Shown piece by piece: positions 24,268 through 32,153 of a stretch of DNA of 47,958 bases. How positions within the stretch are numbered: position 1 is the stretch's first letter; every line of letters begins with the position of its first letter. Made by a program: the position numbers and the translations under genes. This DNA comes from Anaerolineae bacterium (lineage in GTDB: Bacteria > Chloroflexota > Anaerolineae > Aggregatilineales > Aggregatilineaceae). A model generated the notes under the pieces. It was not told where the DNA came from, did not search any database, and worked only from the letters and a program-made list of their open reading frames with translations. Location of the stretch: NCBI GenBank assembly GCA_016930015.1, contig JAFGHR010000002.1:1-47958 (forward strand), written 5' to 3'.

Positions 24268-25800
24268 ATGGTAAACGACTACGGCAGCCTACGCCGTCGC
24301 ACGCGCGACTCAAGCTGGCAATGGCTCATTGTAGGCGTGATTCTGGGTATGGGCTTCACGACCGTGGTGTGTGTTGGCGGTTATGCCCTGGGCGCAATCA
24401 CGTTCCCTGCATTGGAGTCTGACACAGCAACACCCATCGTCCAGGTTGAGCCAAATCAAACAGAGAGCGCAAACCAGGCCGCCCCAACGGGGAAGACACC
24501 CGCCGCCGCTGAGGTCGCACCCGATAGCACACAACCGACTGGCGCCGCACCAGAAACCGAAAGCGCCGCCGCTGAGCAAACAGCTATCAATGCTGCGACG
24601 GCAACACCTTCACCACTACCCGAAAGCGTTGAAACCCAGGCCATTGATGCGGAAGACAGCGAAACCCGCACGGCTGATGCGCTCGCAGAACAGACCAGTA
24701 CCACCGAAGGTGAAGCAGCGGTGGCGGCACTGCCAGAAGAAACGACAATCGTTGGTACGCCCCCGGTGGGATTACCAACGCAAACCATTACATTCGGAAG
24801 CCCGCCGCAGTTACTTCCGCCTGAACTCGACGCGATAAAATCCGAACTTGCCCCGGTAACCGGCGGTACGTTCCTGATGGGGACTACCACCGAAGAAGCC
24901 AGCCAGGCTATTGATGAATGTGCGTTATATGACACCACGTGCCCCATTGAATGGGTGCAAGACTCAACGCCCACGCATCAAGTCACCGTTGACAGCTTCG
25001 AGATGGAAATCTACGAAGTGAGCGTGGTCCAGTACGTTGCGTTCTTGAACTGGAAAGGTCCCAACAGCCATAAAAACGCGTGCCAGGGGCAACCATGTGT
25101 CATGACGACAACCGAGCAGGAAACCAGTTATATCGATTTTGACGGTACAACGTATTCCGTCAGAAACCCGGAGTTCTACAGCAACCACCCGATTACGTGG
25201 GTAACCTGGCAGGGCGCCGAAGAATACTGTAATGCGCTCAATCGCCGCTTACCTACCGAAGCCGAGTGGGAACGCGCGGCACGTGGGCCACAAAACAACG
25301 TCTATCCGTGGGGTTTCATCTTCGATGTGGCCTATGCCAATTCATCGCGCCCGGCAGCCGAAGGCACAGAAGCCGTCACCAGTTATCCCGAAGGTGCCAG
25401 CCCCTACGGCATCTACAATATGTCGGGCAACGTGGCAGAGTGGGTTTCCGATTGGTACCAGGCTAACTACTATTCACAGCAGTTGAATAACCTGGAACCT
25501 AATCCACAAGGGCCGCCAACCGGCACCGAAAAAGTGCTGCGCGGTGGCAGTTGGGATACCGTCCCGCTGCTGCTGCGTGCCGTCCACCGTCAGAACGTGG
25601 AACCCGGCCTGCCCACGGCGGCAACCGGCTTCCGGTGTGTCGCCAGCAGTACAACCGCTGCTGCACCCAGCGGCCCCATTGCTGATACAGCCGCAGATGA
25701 GGGTGATGGCGGAGCCGCGCCCGATAGTAATGTGCCGACACTCGCACCGCCGCCAACCCAGGTGCCCGCCGGTCCAACAACGACATTGGCGCCCGGATAG
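24268..25800 (+). CDS. Membrane-anchored SUMF1/FGE-fold protein lacking the catalytic cysteines
   Basis: 510 residues. A basic N-terminus (RRRTRDSS) and one helix at about 18-45 anchor it; residues 48-190 form a low-complexity Ala/Thr/Glu/Pro linker; residues 195-460 are a formylglycine-generating-enzyme (sulfatase-modifying factor) domain; a Pro/Ala/Thr tail follows. Domain signatures: PVTGGTFLMGTT, HQVTVDSFEMEIYEVSVVQYV, WQGAEEYCNALNRRLPTEAEWERAARG, VYPWG, GIYNMSGNVAEWVSDWY, VLRGGSWD (433-440) and GFRCV. The active-site Cys pair of true FGE, placed three and eight residues after GGS, is replaced here (Thr441 and Leu446), so cysteine oxidation is unlikely; the fold may instead bind a ligand or protein. 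The ATG at 24268 has AAGGAG eight bases upstream. Confidence 0.88.
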   Translation: MVNDYGSLRRRTRDSSWQWLIVGVILGMGFTTVVCVGGYALGAITFPALESDTATPIVQVEPNQTESANQAAPTGKTPAAAEVAPDSTQPTGAAPETESAAAEQTAINAATATPSPLPESVETQAIDAEDSETRTADALAEQTSTTEGEAAVAALPEETTIVGTPPVGLPTQTITFGSPPQLLPPELDAIKSELAPVTGGTFLMGTTTEEASQAIDECALYDTTCPIEWVQDSTPTHQVTVDSFEMEIYEVSVVQYVAFLNWKGPNSHKNACQGQPCVMTTTEQETSYIDFDGTTYSVRNPEFYSNHPITWVTWQGAEEYCNALNRRLPTEAEWERAARGPQNNVYPWGFIFDVAYANSSRPAAEGTEAVTSYPEGASPYGIYNMSGNVAEWVSDWYQANYYSQQLNNLEPNPQGPPTGTEKVLRGGSWDTVPLLLRAVHRQNVEPGLPTAATGFRCVASSTTAAAPSGPIADTAADEGDGGAAPDSNVPTLAPPPTQVPAGPTTTLAPG

Positions 25801-25835
25801 TCCGAGCCAGCATACAACCATGCCGACAAACGCGC

Positions 25836-25875
25836 TGAGGTCCTGCAAACAAAAACGCAGGACCTCACGTTTTTT
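25836..25875 (+). terminator. Rho-independent terminator after the SUMF1-fold gene
   Basis: TGAGGTCCTGC (25836-25846) pairs perfectly with GCAGGACCTCA (25857-25867) around a ten-base A-rich loop, followed shortly by six T residues (25870-25875). It ends the transcript from the SUMF1-fold gene, 36 bases after its stop. Confidence 0.9.
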
Positions 25876-25889
25876 CGACCGACTTACGT

Positions 25890-25895
25890 TATAAT
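25890..25895 (+). promoter_or_regulatory. Consensus -10 box for rpiB
   Basis: TATAAT lies just after the preceding terminator. No good -35 is seen at the usual distance, since that position falls within the terminator's T-run. The start would be near 25902, 40 bases before the rpiB ATG at 25942. Confidence 0.45.
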
Positions 25896-25941
25896 TCGCA
25901 AAGTGTCTGATCATCGTATGTTAAAAGGTGAACGTCTCCTT

Positions 25942-26403
25942 ATGAAAATCGCAATGGGTTCCGATCATGCAGGTTTTCCGTTAAAATCAGAGTTAGTCGA
26001 TTATCTTCGTAGCCAGGGCCACGATGTAGTTGACCTCGGAACTGATTCCGCCGACCGGGTAGTGGATTACCCGGACTTTGCCGAAGCAGTTGCACGTAAA
26101 GTCGCCAGCCAGGACGTGGAACGCGGCATTGTTGTGTGTGGCAGCGGCGTGGGAGCCAGCATAGCCGCGAACAAGGTACCGGGCATTTATGCCGCCTTGT
26201 GCCATGATACATACTCGGCACATCAGGGTGTCGAACACGACAATATGAATATTATTTGCCTGGGAAGTCGCGTCATCGGGAGCGCGCTGGCACAAGAGAT
26301 CGCGGATGCGTTTCTTAATGCGAAATTCGAGTCGGACCAGGAACGTTTTGTCCGGCGTTACAATAAAGTTCGGGCTATTGAACAAGCAGGTATGAAACCC
26401 TGA
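25942..26403 (+). CDS. rpiB: Ribose-5-phosphate isomerase B
   Basis: Interconverts ribulose 5-phosphate and ribose 5-phosphate in the pentose phosphate pathway. Signatures: KIAMGSDHAGFPLKSEL, VVDLGTDSADRVVDYPDFAEAVA, GIVVCGSGVGASIAANKVPGI (catalytic Cys) and the conserved HDTYSAHQGVEHDNMNIICLGSRVIG. The length of 153 residues is typical. I chose the ATG at 25942, matching the conserved MKIAMGSD start; an ATG at 25918 and a GTG at 25903 would add residues that family members lack, and 25903 sits at the predicted transcription start. The fused transaldolase/isomerase follows 132 bases later on the same strand. Confidence 0.95.
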   Translation: MKIAMGSDHAGFPLKSELVDYLRSQGHDVVDLGTDSADRVVDYPDFAEAVARKVASQDVERGIVVCGSGVGASIAANKVPGIYAALCHDTYSAHQGVEHDNMNIICLGSRVIGSALAQEIADAFLNAKFESDQERFVRRYNKVRAIEQAGMKP

Positions 26404-26535
26404 TTGTTTTTGGGAGTCTGTGGCTGCCAGAACAGCATTATGTGCCACCGTGCGGAGAAACCGCCGCCCGTTGCCGTTTGCCACGCCCAGAGCTTGTTTC
26501 TGTATCTGCCTATCGCTTTACCAGGAGGTTATTTA

Positions 26536-29442
26536 ATGGCAGTTAGTCGGCTTATCGAAGTACAGCAGTATGGTCAAAGCATCTGGATGGACTTTATTCG
26601 TCGTAGTTTGATGCTGTCTGGCAAGCTTGATAGGCTGGTAAAAGACGGCATTGTCGGCATGACATCCAACCCCACTATTTTTGCCAGGGCGATTGCCGAT
26701 ACCGATGAATACGACGATGAAATTTCCAGCCTGCTAGACCTGGACACCATGGATATTTATGAGGCGCTGGCAATTGCCGACATTCAAGCCGCGGCGGATG
26801 TGCTGCGCCCAGTCTATGACGAAAGCAGTGGTTTGGACGGTTATGTCAGCCTGGAAGTATCCCCTTTGCTGGCTTATGACACCGAAAACACGCTTAGCGA
26901 AGCCAAACGGCTGTTCGCCACCATCGGACGCCCCAATCTCATGATCAAGATTCCGGGAACATCCCAGGGGCTGCCCGCCATTGAAGAAGCGATTGCGGCA
27001 GGCATCAACGTAAACGTCACCTTGCTGTTTTCTGTTGACAATTACACTGCTGTTGCCGAACGGTATATTCGCGGCCTGGAGCGCCGTTACGAAGCCGGTG
27101 AAGATATCGCATCGGTCGCGTCAGTTGCCAGCTTTTTTATCAGCCGCATTGACACGGTTGTAGATAAAATTCTCGAAAACAACATCCACACCGGGCGCCT
27201 GCGGGGTGGTTTTGAACATGCTAAGGTAAATCGTGATCTGTTAGGCAAAGCCGCTATCACCAGCGCCAAACTGGCTTATGCCCGGTACAAAGAGATCTTC
27301 GAAAGCGAACGTTTCGCGAAGCTCCAGGCTGCCGGGGCACGGGTCCAGCGTCCGTTATGGGCCAGCACCAGCACCAAGAACCCCAATTATCCCGACACGT
27401 ATTACGTTGATACCTTGATCGGGCCAAACACCGTAAACACCCTGCCGCCTGATACAATCGGTGCGTTCTACGATCACGGCACCGTGGCGTTAACGCTGGA
27501 AGACGACATCGACACCGCGCAGGATATCTTCGATAAGCTGTCCGAAGTGGGCGTTCAGATGGATATGGTCGCCCGACAGCTTCAAAGTGATGGTGTTGAC
27601 TCATTTGCCAACGACTTTAAGCGCCTGCTTGAAGTTGTCGAAGGCAAACGCCAGGTTATCTTGATGGGTGTGATGGCGAGCCAGGAAATCGCGGCGGCGG
27701 CCTACGAACACGATATCCGTGATACGCTGGCCCACCTGGAGAAAAACCGTATCACACGCCGCATCTGGGAAAAAGACCCCACTGTATGGAAAGAAGAATC
27801 ATCACACAAACAAATTATCCGTGATCGCCTGGGCTGGCTGGATGTCGTCAGTGAAGACGAGGCATTTTACGCTCCACTGTTTGCACTGCGCGATGATGTC
27901 AGAAAGCGGGGTTACACACACGCGCTTCTGTTAGGCATGGGTGGCAGCAGCCTGGCCGCCGAAGTGCTGCGCCAGACATTTGGCGTTGTCCCCGGTTTCC
28001 CCGACCTGATGGTCCTGGACACAACCGATCCACAAGCGATTTGGCTGGCTACCGAAGCGGTTGATCTCGACAACACGCTGTTTATCGTCTCGACTAAATC
28101 GGGCAGCACGATCGAAACACTGTCGCTGTATAAATACTTCTACGACCTTGTCGAAGCAAACCACGGCGCTAAAGCCGGTGAGCAGTTCTGCGCGATTACC
28201 GACGCCGGGTCGGCACTCGAAACAATCGCCAGGGAACGAAACTTTAAATACCTGTTTCTTAACCCCGAAGATATTGGCGGGCGCTACAGCGTACTGAGTT
28301 ACTTCGGGTTAGTCCCTGCCACCGTCATGGGGCTGGACCTGGAAAAACTGCTCGCCAGCGCGCGCCGCATGGCTACGGCCTGCGCCAGTAATATTCCCAC
28401 AACATCGAACCCGGCTGCGTGGTTAGGTGTCTTCATGGGGGTTATGGCCAGGCAGGATATCAACAAAGTCTGCTTGATCACATCGCCAGAAATTGGCAGC
28501 TTCGGCCTATGGGCTGAACAACTCATTGCTGAAAGTACCGGTAAAGAAGGAAAAGGGATTGTCCCGGTTGCCAATGTTATCCCCGATGATCCGCGCAATT
28601 TTGACGATGATCAACTGTTTGTTTACCTGCGTTTGGGCGCGCCTGAAGCCGATTTCGACTTTGACCTGGACGTTGATGTCGAAAATCTAAAGCTGGGCGG
28701 GTACCCGGTGCTGACGCTGAAACTCAACGATCCGTATGATCTCGGCGGTGAGTTCTTCCGCTGGGAACTGGCGACCGCAATAACCGGGCATGTGCTCCAG
28801 ATCAATCCCTTTGACCAGCCCAATGTGGCGGAAAGCAAAGCGAACACAAAAGCCCTGCTGGAAACCCTCAAAGCTAAAGGGACACTGCCCGAAGATCGAC
28901 CGGTGTTAGAAGAAAATGGCCTCAAGCTGTACGCTGACAACAAAACCGTCGAAACGTTGTACCGCATCGGTGAGCAGCGCGGGTTTGACTATGGCGATCT
29001 CATCAACCTGCTGCTGGCCCATATAAGCCTGGCCCGGGCCGGTGACTATCTGGCGTTGATGGCTTACCTGGCACCCACTGAAAAACACACCCGGCTGTTG
29101 GAAGCCATTCGAGACGAGCTGCGTCACGCGACAACACGCGCCGTGACGCTGGGTTATGGCCCGCGCTTTTTGCACTCAACCGGCCAGCTTCATAAAGGTG
29201 GCGCCAATGACGGCGTGTTTATCCAGATCACAGCCGAGAACTATGAAGAAATCCCGATCCCTGGCGAGCCATATGACTTCCTGCTGCTCAAGCAAGCTCA
29301 GGCCCAGGGTGACTTGCAAGCGCTTCAGTCCAAAAACCGGCGTGTCGTACGCTTCCACCTGCCGGTGGGCAGTGTGTCGGTTGGCCTGGAACGTGTGCTG
29401 GATGCTATCCGCGAGGCAGCGGCTCAAAAACGCGGCTGGTAA
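26536..29442 (+). CDS. Bifunctional transaldolase / glucose-6-phosphate isomerase
   Basis: 968 residues in one chain. Residues 1-370 are transaldolase: VGMTSNPTIFARAI near the start, the Schiff-base lysine K138 in LMIKIPGTSQGL, and TLLFSVDNY. Residues from about 400 are phosphoglucose isomerase: GMGGSSLAAEVLRQTF, FIVSTKSGSTIETLSLY, DIGGRYSVLSYFG, GIVPVAN and the C-terminal LHSTGQLHKGGANDGVF. Together they link the pentose phosphate pathway to glycolysis: transaldolase makes fructose 6-phosphate, which the isomerase turns into glucose 6-phosphate. This fusion is known in several phyla. The start is well supported by AGGAGG eight bases upstream. It follows rpiB, another pentose phosphate gene. 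Confidence 0.95.
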   Translation: MAVSRLIEVQQYGQSIWMDFIRRSLMLSGKLDRLVKDGIVGMTSNPTIFARAIADTDEYDDEISSLLDLDTMDIYEALAIADIQAAADVLRPVYDESSGLDGYVSLEVSPLLAYDTENTLSEAKRLFATIGRPNLMIKIPGTSQGLPAIEEAIAAGINVNVTLLFSVDNYTAVAERYIRGLERRYEAGEDIASVASVASFFISRIDTVVDKILENNIHTGRLRGGFEHAKVNRDLLGKAAITSAKLAYARYKEIFESERFAKLQAAGARVQRPLWASTSTKNPNYPDTYYVDTLIGPNTVNTLPPDTIGAFYDHGTVALTLEDDIDTAQDIFDKLSEVGVQMDMVARQLQSDGVDSFANDFKRLLEVVEGKRQVILMGVMASQEIAAAAYEHDIRDTLAHLEKNRITRRIWEKDPTVWKEESSHKQIIRDRLGWLDVVSEDEAFYAPLFALRDDVRKRGYTHALLLGMGGSSLAAEVLRQTFGVVPGFPDLMVLDTTDPQAIWLATEAVDLDNTLFIVSTKSGSTIETLSLYKYFYDLVEANHGAKAGEQFCAITDAGSALETIARERNFKYLFLNPEDIGGRYSVLSYFGLVPATVMGLDLEKLLASARRMATACASNIPTTSNPAAWLGVFMGVMARQDINKVCLITSPEIGSFGLWAEQLIAESTGKEGKGIVPVANVIPDDPRNFDDDQLFVYLRLGAPEADFDFDLDVDVENLKLGGYPVLTLKLNDPYDLGGEFFRWELATAITGHVLQINPFDQPNVAESKANTKALLETLKAKGTLPEDRPVLEENGLKLYADNKTVETLYRIGEQRGFDYGDLINLLLAHISLARAGDYLALMAYLAPTEKHTRLLEAIRDELRHATTRAVTLGYGPRFLHSTGQLHKGGANDGVFIQITAENYEEIPIPGEPYDFLLLKQAQAQGDLQALQSKNRRVVRFHLPVGSVSVGLERVLDAIREAAAQKRGW

Positions 29443-29514
29443 CGGCATCGCATCCCCCACGACTATTCCAACTGGCTAAACCAGGCCGGATAGGTGGATA
29501 GGTGAGAAACAACA

Positions 29515-29546
29515 ACAGCGGTATCGAGATAGTTCGATACCGCTGT
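29515..29546. terminator. Hairpin between convergent tal-pgi and lysS, probable terminator
   Basis: ACAGCGGTATCGA pairs perfectly with TCGATACCGCTGT: a 13-base stem with a six-base loop. It lies between the ends of the plus-strand tal-pgi fusion (29442) and the minus-strand lysS (29606). Neither side has a long T-run; on the minus strand it continues GTTGTTTCTC. It may act as a terminator for both transcripts. Confidence 0.6.
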
Positions 29547-29605
29547 GCTTCGATTCGTCGTGTACGGATTCAGTGAAACAATCTGAATCGCGGCCAGCCG
29601 TGACA

Positions 29606-31129
29606 CTAACGCTCGCGCAAATGCGGGAACAATAGAATCTCGCGAATTGTGCTGCGGTTCGTCAGGAGCATGACTACCCGGTCCACTCCGATTCCGCACC
29701 CACCGCACGGCGGCATGCCGTACCGCATCGCGTGAAGATAATCCTCGTCGATAGGCGTTGCTTCGTCATCTTCATCTGAATACAAGCGCTCCATCTCAAT
29801 AAAACGTGCTTCCTGGTCTACCGGATCGTTCAATTCGGTAAACGCGTTTCCCATTTCCATCCCGCCGACGAATATTTCGAACCGCTCAACGTGCGTTTCA
29901 TCGCCGGGCACCGTCTTGGCAAAGGGTGAGATATCACGTGGGTATTCTAAAATGAATGCCGGCTGGATCAGGCGCGGTTCGACCACTGTCCCCAACAAGG
30001 TATCAACCAACCGCCCCCAGGTGGCTCCTTTTGGTGTTTCGACCCCGGCCTCCTGCATGACACGGTGCAGGGCATCGGCTTCCGGGTAATCGATATAATC
30101 GATCCCGCTGTACTGGCGAATCGCGTCACGCAGGGTGATCCGCTGCCAGGGTGGGGTCAAGTCAAGCGTATGCTCGCCAAACACAATGGTCGTGCTGCCG
30201 GTCACTTGTTGGGCAGCATAAGCCAACATACGTTCTGTCAGGTTCATGATGCCAAAATAGTCTGTATAGGCCTTGTAGAACTCAAGTTGGGTAAATTCCG
30301 GGTTGTGCTTATAGCTCACGCCTTCATTACGAAAATCGCGCCCGATCTCGTACACGGCATCATACATACCCACCAACAGCCGCTTGAGGTATAACTCAAA
30401 ACTGATGCGCAGGTACAGGTCCTGGTGAAGTTGGTTATGATGGGTGATAAATGGGCGGGCTGCCGCACCACCATAGATCGGTTGGAGAATCGGCGTTTCG
30501 ACTTCGAGAAATCCTTCGTTGTCCAAAAAACTGCGCAGGGCGCTTACCGTCCGGGCACGCTGGCGGAAAATATGGCGGGACTCAGCGTTCACAGCCAGAT
30601 CGGCGTAGCGCTGGCGGTAACGTTCCTCGACATCACTAAACGCGCCGAACCGTTTGACTTCTCCATCGCCGGTCGTCTGCTCTTTGATGATCGGCAGGGG
30701 ACTTAGCGCCTTCGAGAGCAGTATCAGGTCATGAACCATCACGCTCACTTCACCGGTGCGCGTACGCATCATCGTTCCCCCGGCCTGGATAAAATCGCCC
30801 AGGTCAAGTTCATTTTTGATCATGGCGAACGTATCGTCACCTACGTTATCAATCCGCACAAACAACTGGATACGCCCATCACCATCTTCAATATGTGCGA
30901 AGTACACTTTCCCCTTCAAGTTCTGACGCACGATGCGACCACACACCGTCACTTCGACCGGTTCGGGCGTTTCGCGGTTCTCGTTTTCTTCCGCTTCAAA
31001 TGCGCTTCGCGCTTCGGCGGTAGAATGTGTACGCTGGACCCGGTTGGGGTAGGGTGCCAGTCCTCGTTCAAGGAGCTGGTGAAGCTTGCGGACACGATCG
31101 GCTTCTGGTGTATTAGTCGGCTCCCACAT
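29606..31129 (-). CDS. lysS: Lysyl-tRNA synthetase, class II
   Basis: 507 residues. The N-terminal OB-fold anticodon-binding domain contains VTVCGRIVRQNLKGKVYFAHIEDGDGRIQLFV. The class II catalytic core follows: motif 1 region FLDNEGFLEVETPILQPIYGGAAARPFITHHN, motif 2 FRNEGVSYKHNPEFTQLEFYKAYTDY, and motif 3 MPPCGGCGIGVDRVVMLLTNRSTIREILLFPHLR. GGVDRxxM-type motif 3 is typical of LysRS. The ATG at 31129 (MWEPTNTPEADRV) has AGGAGA about 12 bases upstream; a longer open frame to 31237 adds 36 residues without family support. It lies downstream of greA on the same strand, a common arrangement. Confidence 0.97.
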   Translation of the reverse strand: MWEPTNTPEADRVRKLHQLLERGLAPYPNRVQRTHSTAEARSAFEAEENENRETPEPVEVTVCGRIVRQNLKGKVYFAHIEDGDGRIQLFVRIDNVGDDTFAMIKNELDLGDFIQAGGTMMRTRTGEVSVMVHDLILLSKALSPLPIIKEQTTGDGEVKRFGAFSDVEERYRQRYADLAVNAESRHIFRQRARTVSALRSFLDNEGFLEVETPILQPIYGGAAARPFITHHNQLHQDLYLRISFELYLKRLLVGMYDAVYEIGRDFRNEGVSYKHNPEFTQLEFYKAYTDYFGIMNLTERMLAYAAQQVTGSTTIVFGEHTLDLTPPWQRITLRDAIRQYSGIDYIDYPEADALHRVMQEAGVETPKGATWGRLVDTLLGTVVEPRLIQPAFILEYPRDISPFAKTVPGDETHVERFEIFVGGMEMGNAFTELNDPVDQEARFIEMERLYSDEDDEATPIDEDYLHAMRYGMPPCGGCGIGVDRVVMLLTNRSTIREILLFPHLRER

Positions 31130-31292
31130 CAGTCTATATTTTCTCCTAAGCAAGCACAGTCCTGCTAAACAGTGTCGCCGGACGCCACCGGCACGAGACG
31201 AAACAATGCCCACGCCAGCAGTATCACTAGCTAGCATGGGCGAAACCAGCGATTGTGTTATACCACAACTTCAACCGGAAACACAGGAAAGG

Positions 31293-31766
31293 TTATTCGA
31301 TCGCCTTAATTTCGAACATGATATTCCCGTCTGGCGCTTCAACCACCACCTGTTCCCCTACATGATGTTCCATCAAAGCCCGACCTAGAGGACTTTTGTG
31401 CGAAATCTTTCCGGCACGTGGGTTCGCCTCGGCAACTCCCACCAGATGGTACACCTCAACACTGTCTGCACCAACTTCCTGTATCGTGACCTTGTCCCCA
31501 AGGCCGACAATGTCGCGCGGGCCATCTTTTTCAATCAGCACAGAATTACTCAGGATCATCTCCAGGCGAAAAATCTCACCCTCGATGAACGCCTGCTCGT
31601 TTTTAGCGTCCTCATACTCGGCATTTTCGACGAGTTCGCCGCCTTCTTCGAGCGCAAGCCGCAGCCGTTCGGCTACCTCCTGACGCCGGACATTTCGCAA
31701 ATACGTCAGTCGTTCTTCGTGTTCCTTCTGCCCCTGAGGTGTCAGGTAGTGGACTTCTTCACTCAT
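31293..31766 (-). CDS. greA: Transcription elongation factor GreA
   Basis: GreA stimulates cleavage of RNA in backtracked RNA polymerase. The 157 residues comprise an N-terminal coiled coil (LTPQGQKEHEERLTYLRNVRRQEVAERL, with the acidic tip in GELVENAEYEDAKNEQAF) and a C-terminal FKBP-like domain with KISHKSPLGRALMEHHVGEQVVVEAPDG. The tip residues D and E needed for cleavage are retained in the EYEDAKNE segment. GGAGGA stands six bases before the ATG. lysS follows about 160 bases downstream on the same strand. Two terminator-like hairpins lie upstream of the gene (31848-31925). Confidence 0.97.
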   Translation of the reverse strand: MSEEVHYLTPQGQKEHEERLTYLRNVRRQEVAERLRLALEEGGELVENAEYEDAKNEQAFIEGEIFRLEMILSNSVLIEKDGPRDIVGLGDKVTIQEVGADSVEVYHLVGVAEANPRAGKISHKSPLGRALMEHHVGEQVVVEAPDGNIMFEIKAIE

Positions 31767-31847
31767 CCCACTCCTCCATCTAGAAAAAGAACCGGTTTAC
31801 TCATTACTGCACAACGTTTGCGCAGCTAATCAATAGGCTATTTGTTA

Positions 31848-31870
31848 CAAAAACACAGCCTAGGCTGTGT
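31848..31870 (-). terminator. 18-base palindrome with T-tail upstream of greA
   Basis: ACACAGCCTAGGCTGTGT (31853-31870) is a perfect palindrome. On the minus strand it is followed by TTTTG, so it could fold as a seven-base stem with a CTAG loop and act as a weak terminator. It could instead be a dimeric-repressor operator. It lies 83 bases before the greA start. Confidence 0.4.
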
Positions 31871-31885
31871 GTGTCAATTAACATG

Positions 31886-31925
31886 GTGAAAATAAAAAAT
31901 AAGAGACCGCCTGCCAGGGCGATCT
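31886..31925 (-). terminator. Rho-independent terminator upstream of greA
   Basis: On the minus strand, AGATCGCC and GGCGGTCT form an eight-base stem (one G-T pair) around a six-base loop at 31904-31925, followed by CTTATTTTTTATTTT. It is a good intrinsic terminator. It could end the long glycosyltransferase transcript from 32154 and above, or act in the greA leader, since a possible promoter lies just upstream (31952-31980). Confidence 0.65.
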
Positions 31926-31951
31926 AGGCGTGTAACACTTTTTGATACCAC

Positions 31952-31980
31952 ATCTTAGCATAAATTAATTTGCTTGTAAA
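31952..31980 (-). promoter_or_regulatory. Possible promoter upstream of greA
   Basis: On the minus strand, TTTACA (31975-31980), a 17-base spacer and TAAGAT (31952-31957). The transcript would start near 31945 and meet the hairpin at 31904-31925 about 20 bases later. The surrounding stretch 31767-32153 (387 bases) holds no gene that I can support; beyond the hairpins and this promoter, its only other feature is a long-range inverted repeat (CCCTTACC and GGTAAGGG near 32040 and 32090). Confidence 0.35.
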
Positions 31981-32153
31981 GTTGCATATACATGAGGATG
32001 TTCGGGTGCTTGGAAAAGGTGAGAGCGACCCCAATTTCCCCTTACCCCATCGCATAATCAAGCCTATTATTCCGCCATGTCATACGGGTGGTAAGGGTGA
32101 CGATATCAATAATCGGTGCCGTGCGCTTGTTTGTGCAAAGGTTGGGTATGTGT

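Noticed and set aside
24456..24974. Minus-strand frame of 172 codons over the SUMF1-fold linker
   Set aside because: It is antisense to the low-complexity linker, whose Ala/Thr/Glu codons produce open frames by composition.
31811..31829. Near-palindrome CTGCACAACGTTTGCGCAG before greA
   Set aside because: Two mismatches in nine arm pairs and no matching copy elsewhere; it is not the same as the LacI-type operator AGGCGAACGTTCGCCT.
32039..32098. Inverted repeat CCCTTACC / GGTAAGGG downstream of the GT-C array
   Set aside because: The arms are only eight bases and separated by over 40, so it is not distinct from chance.
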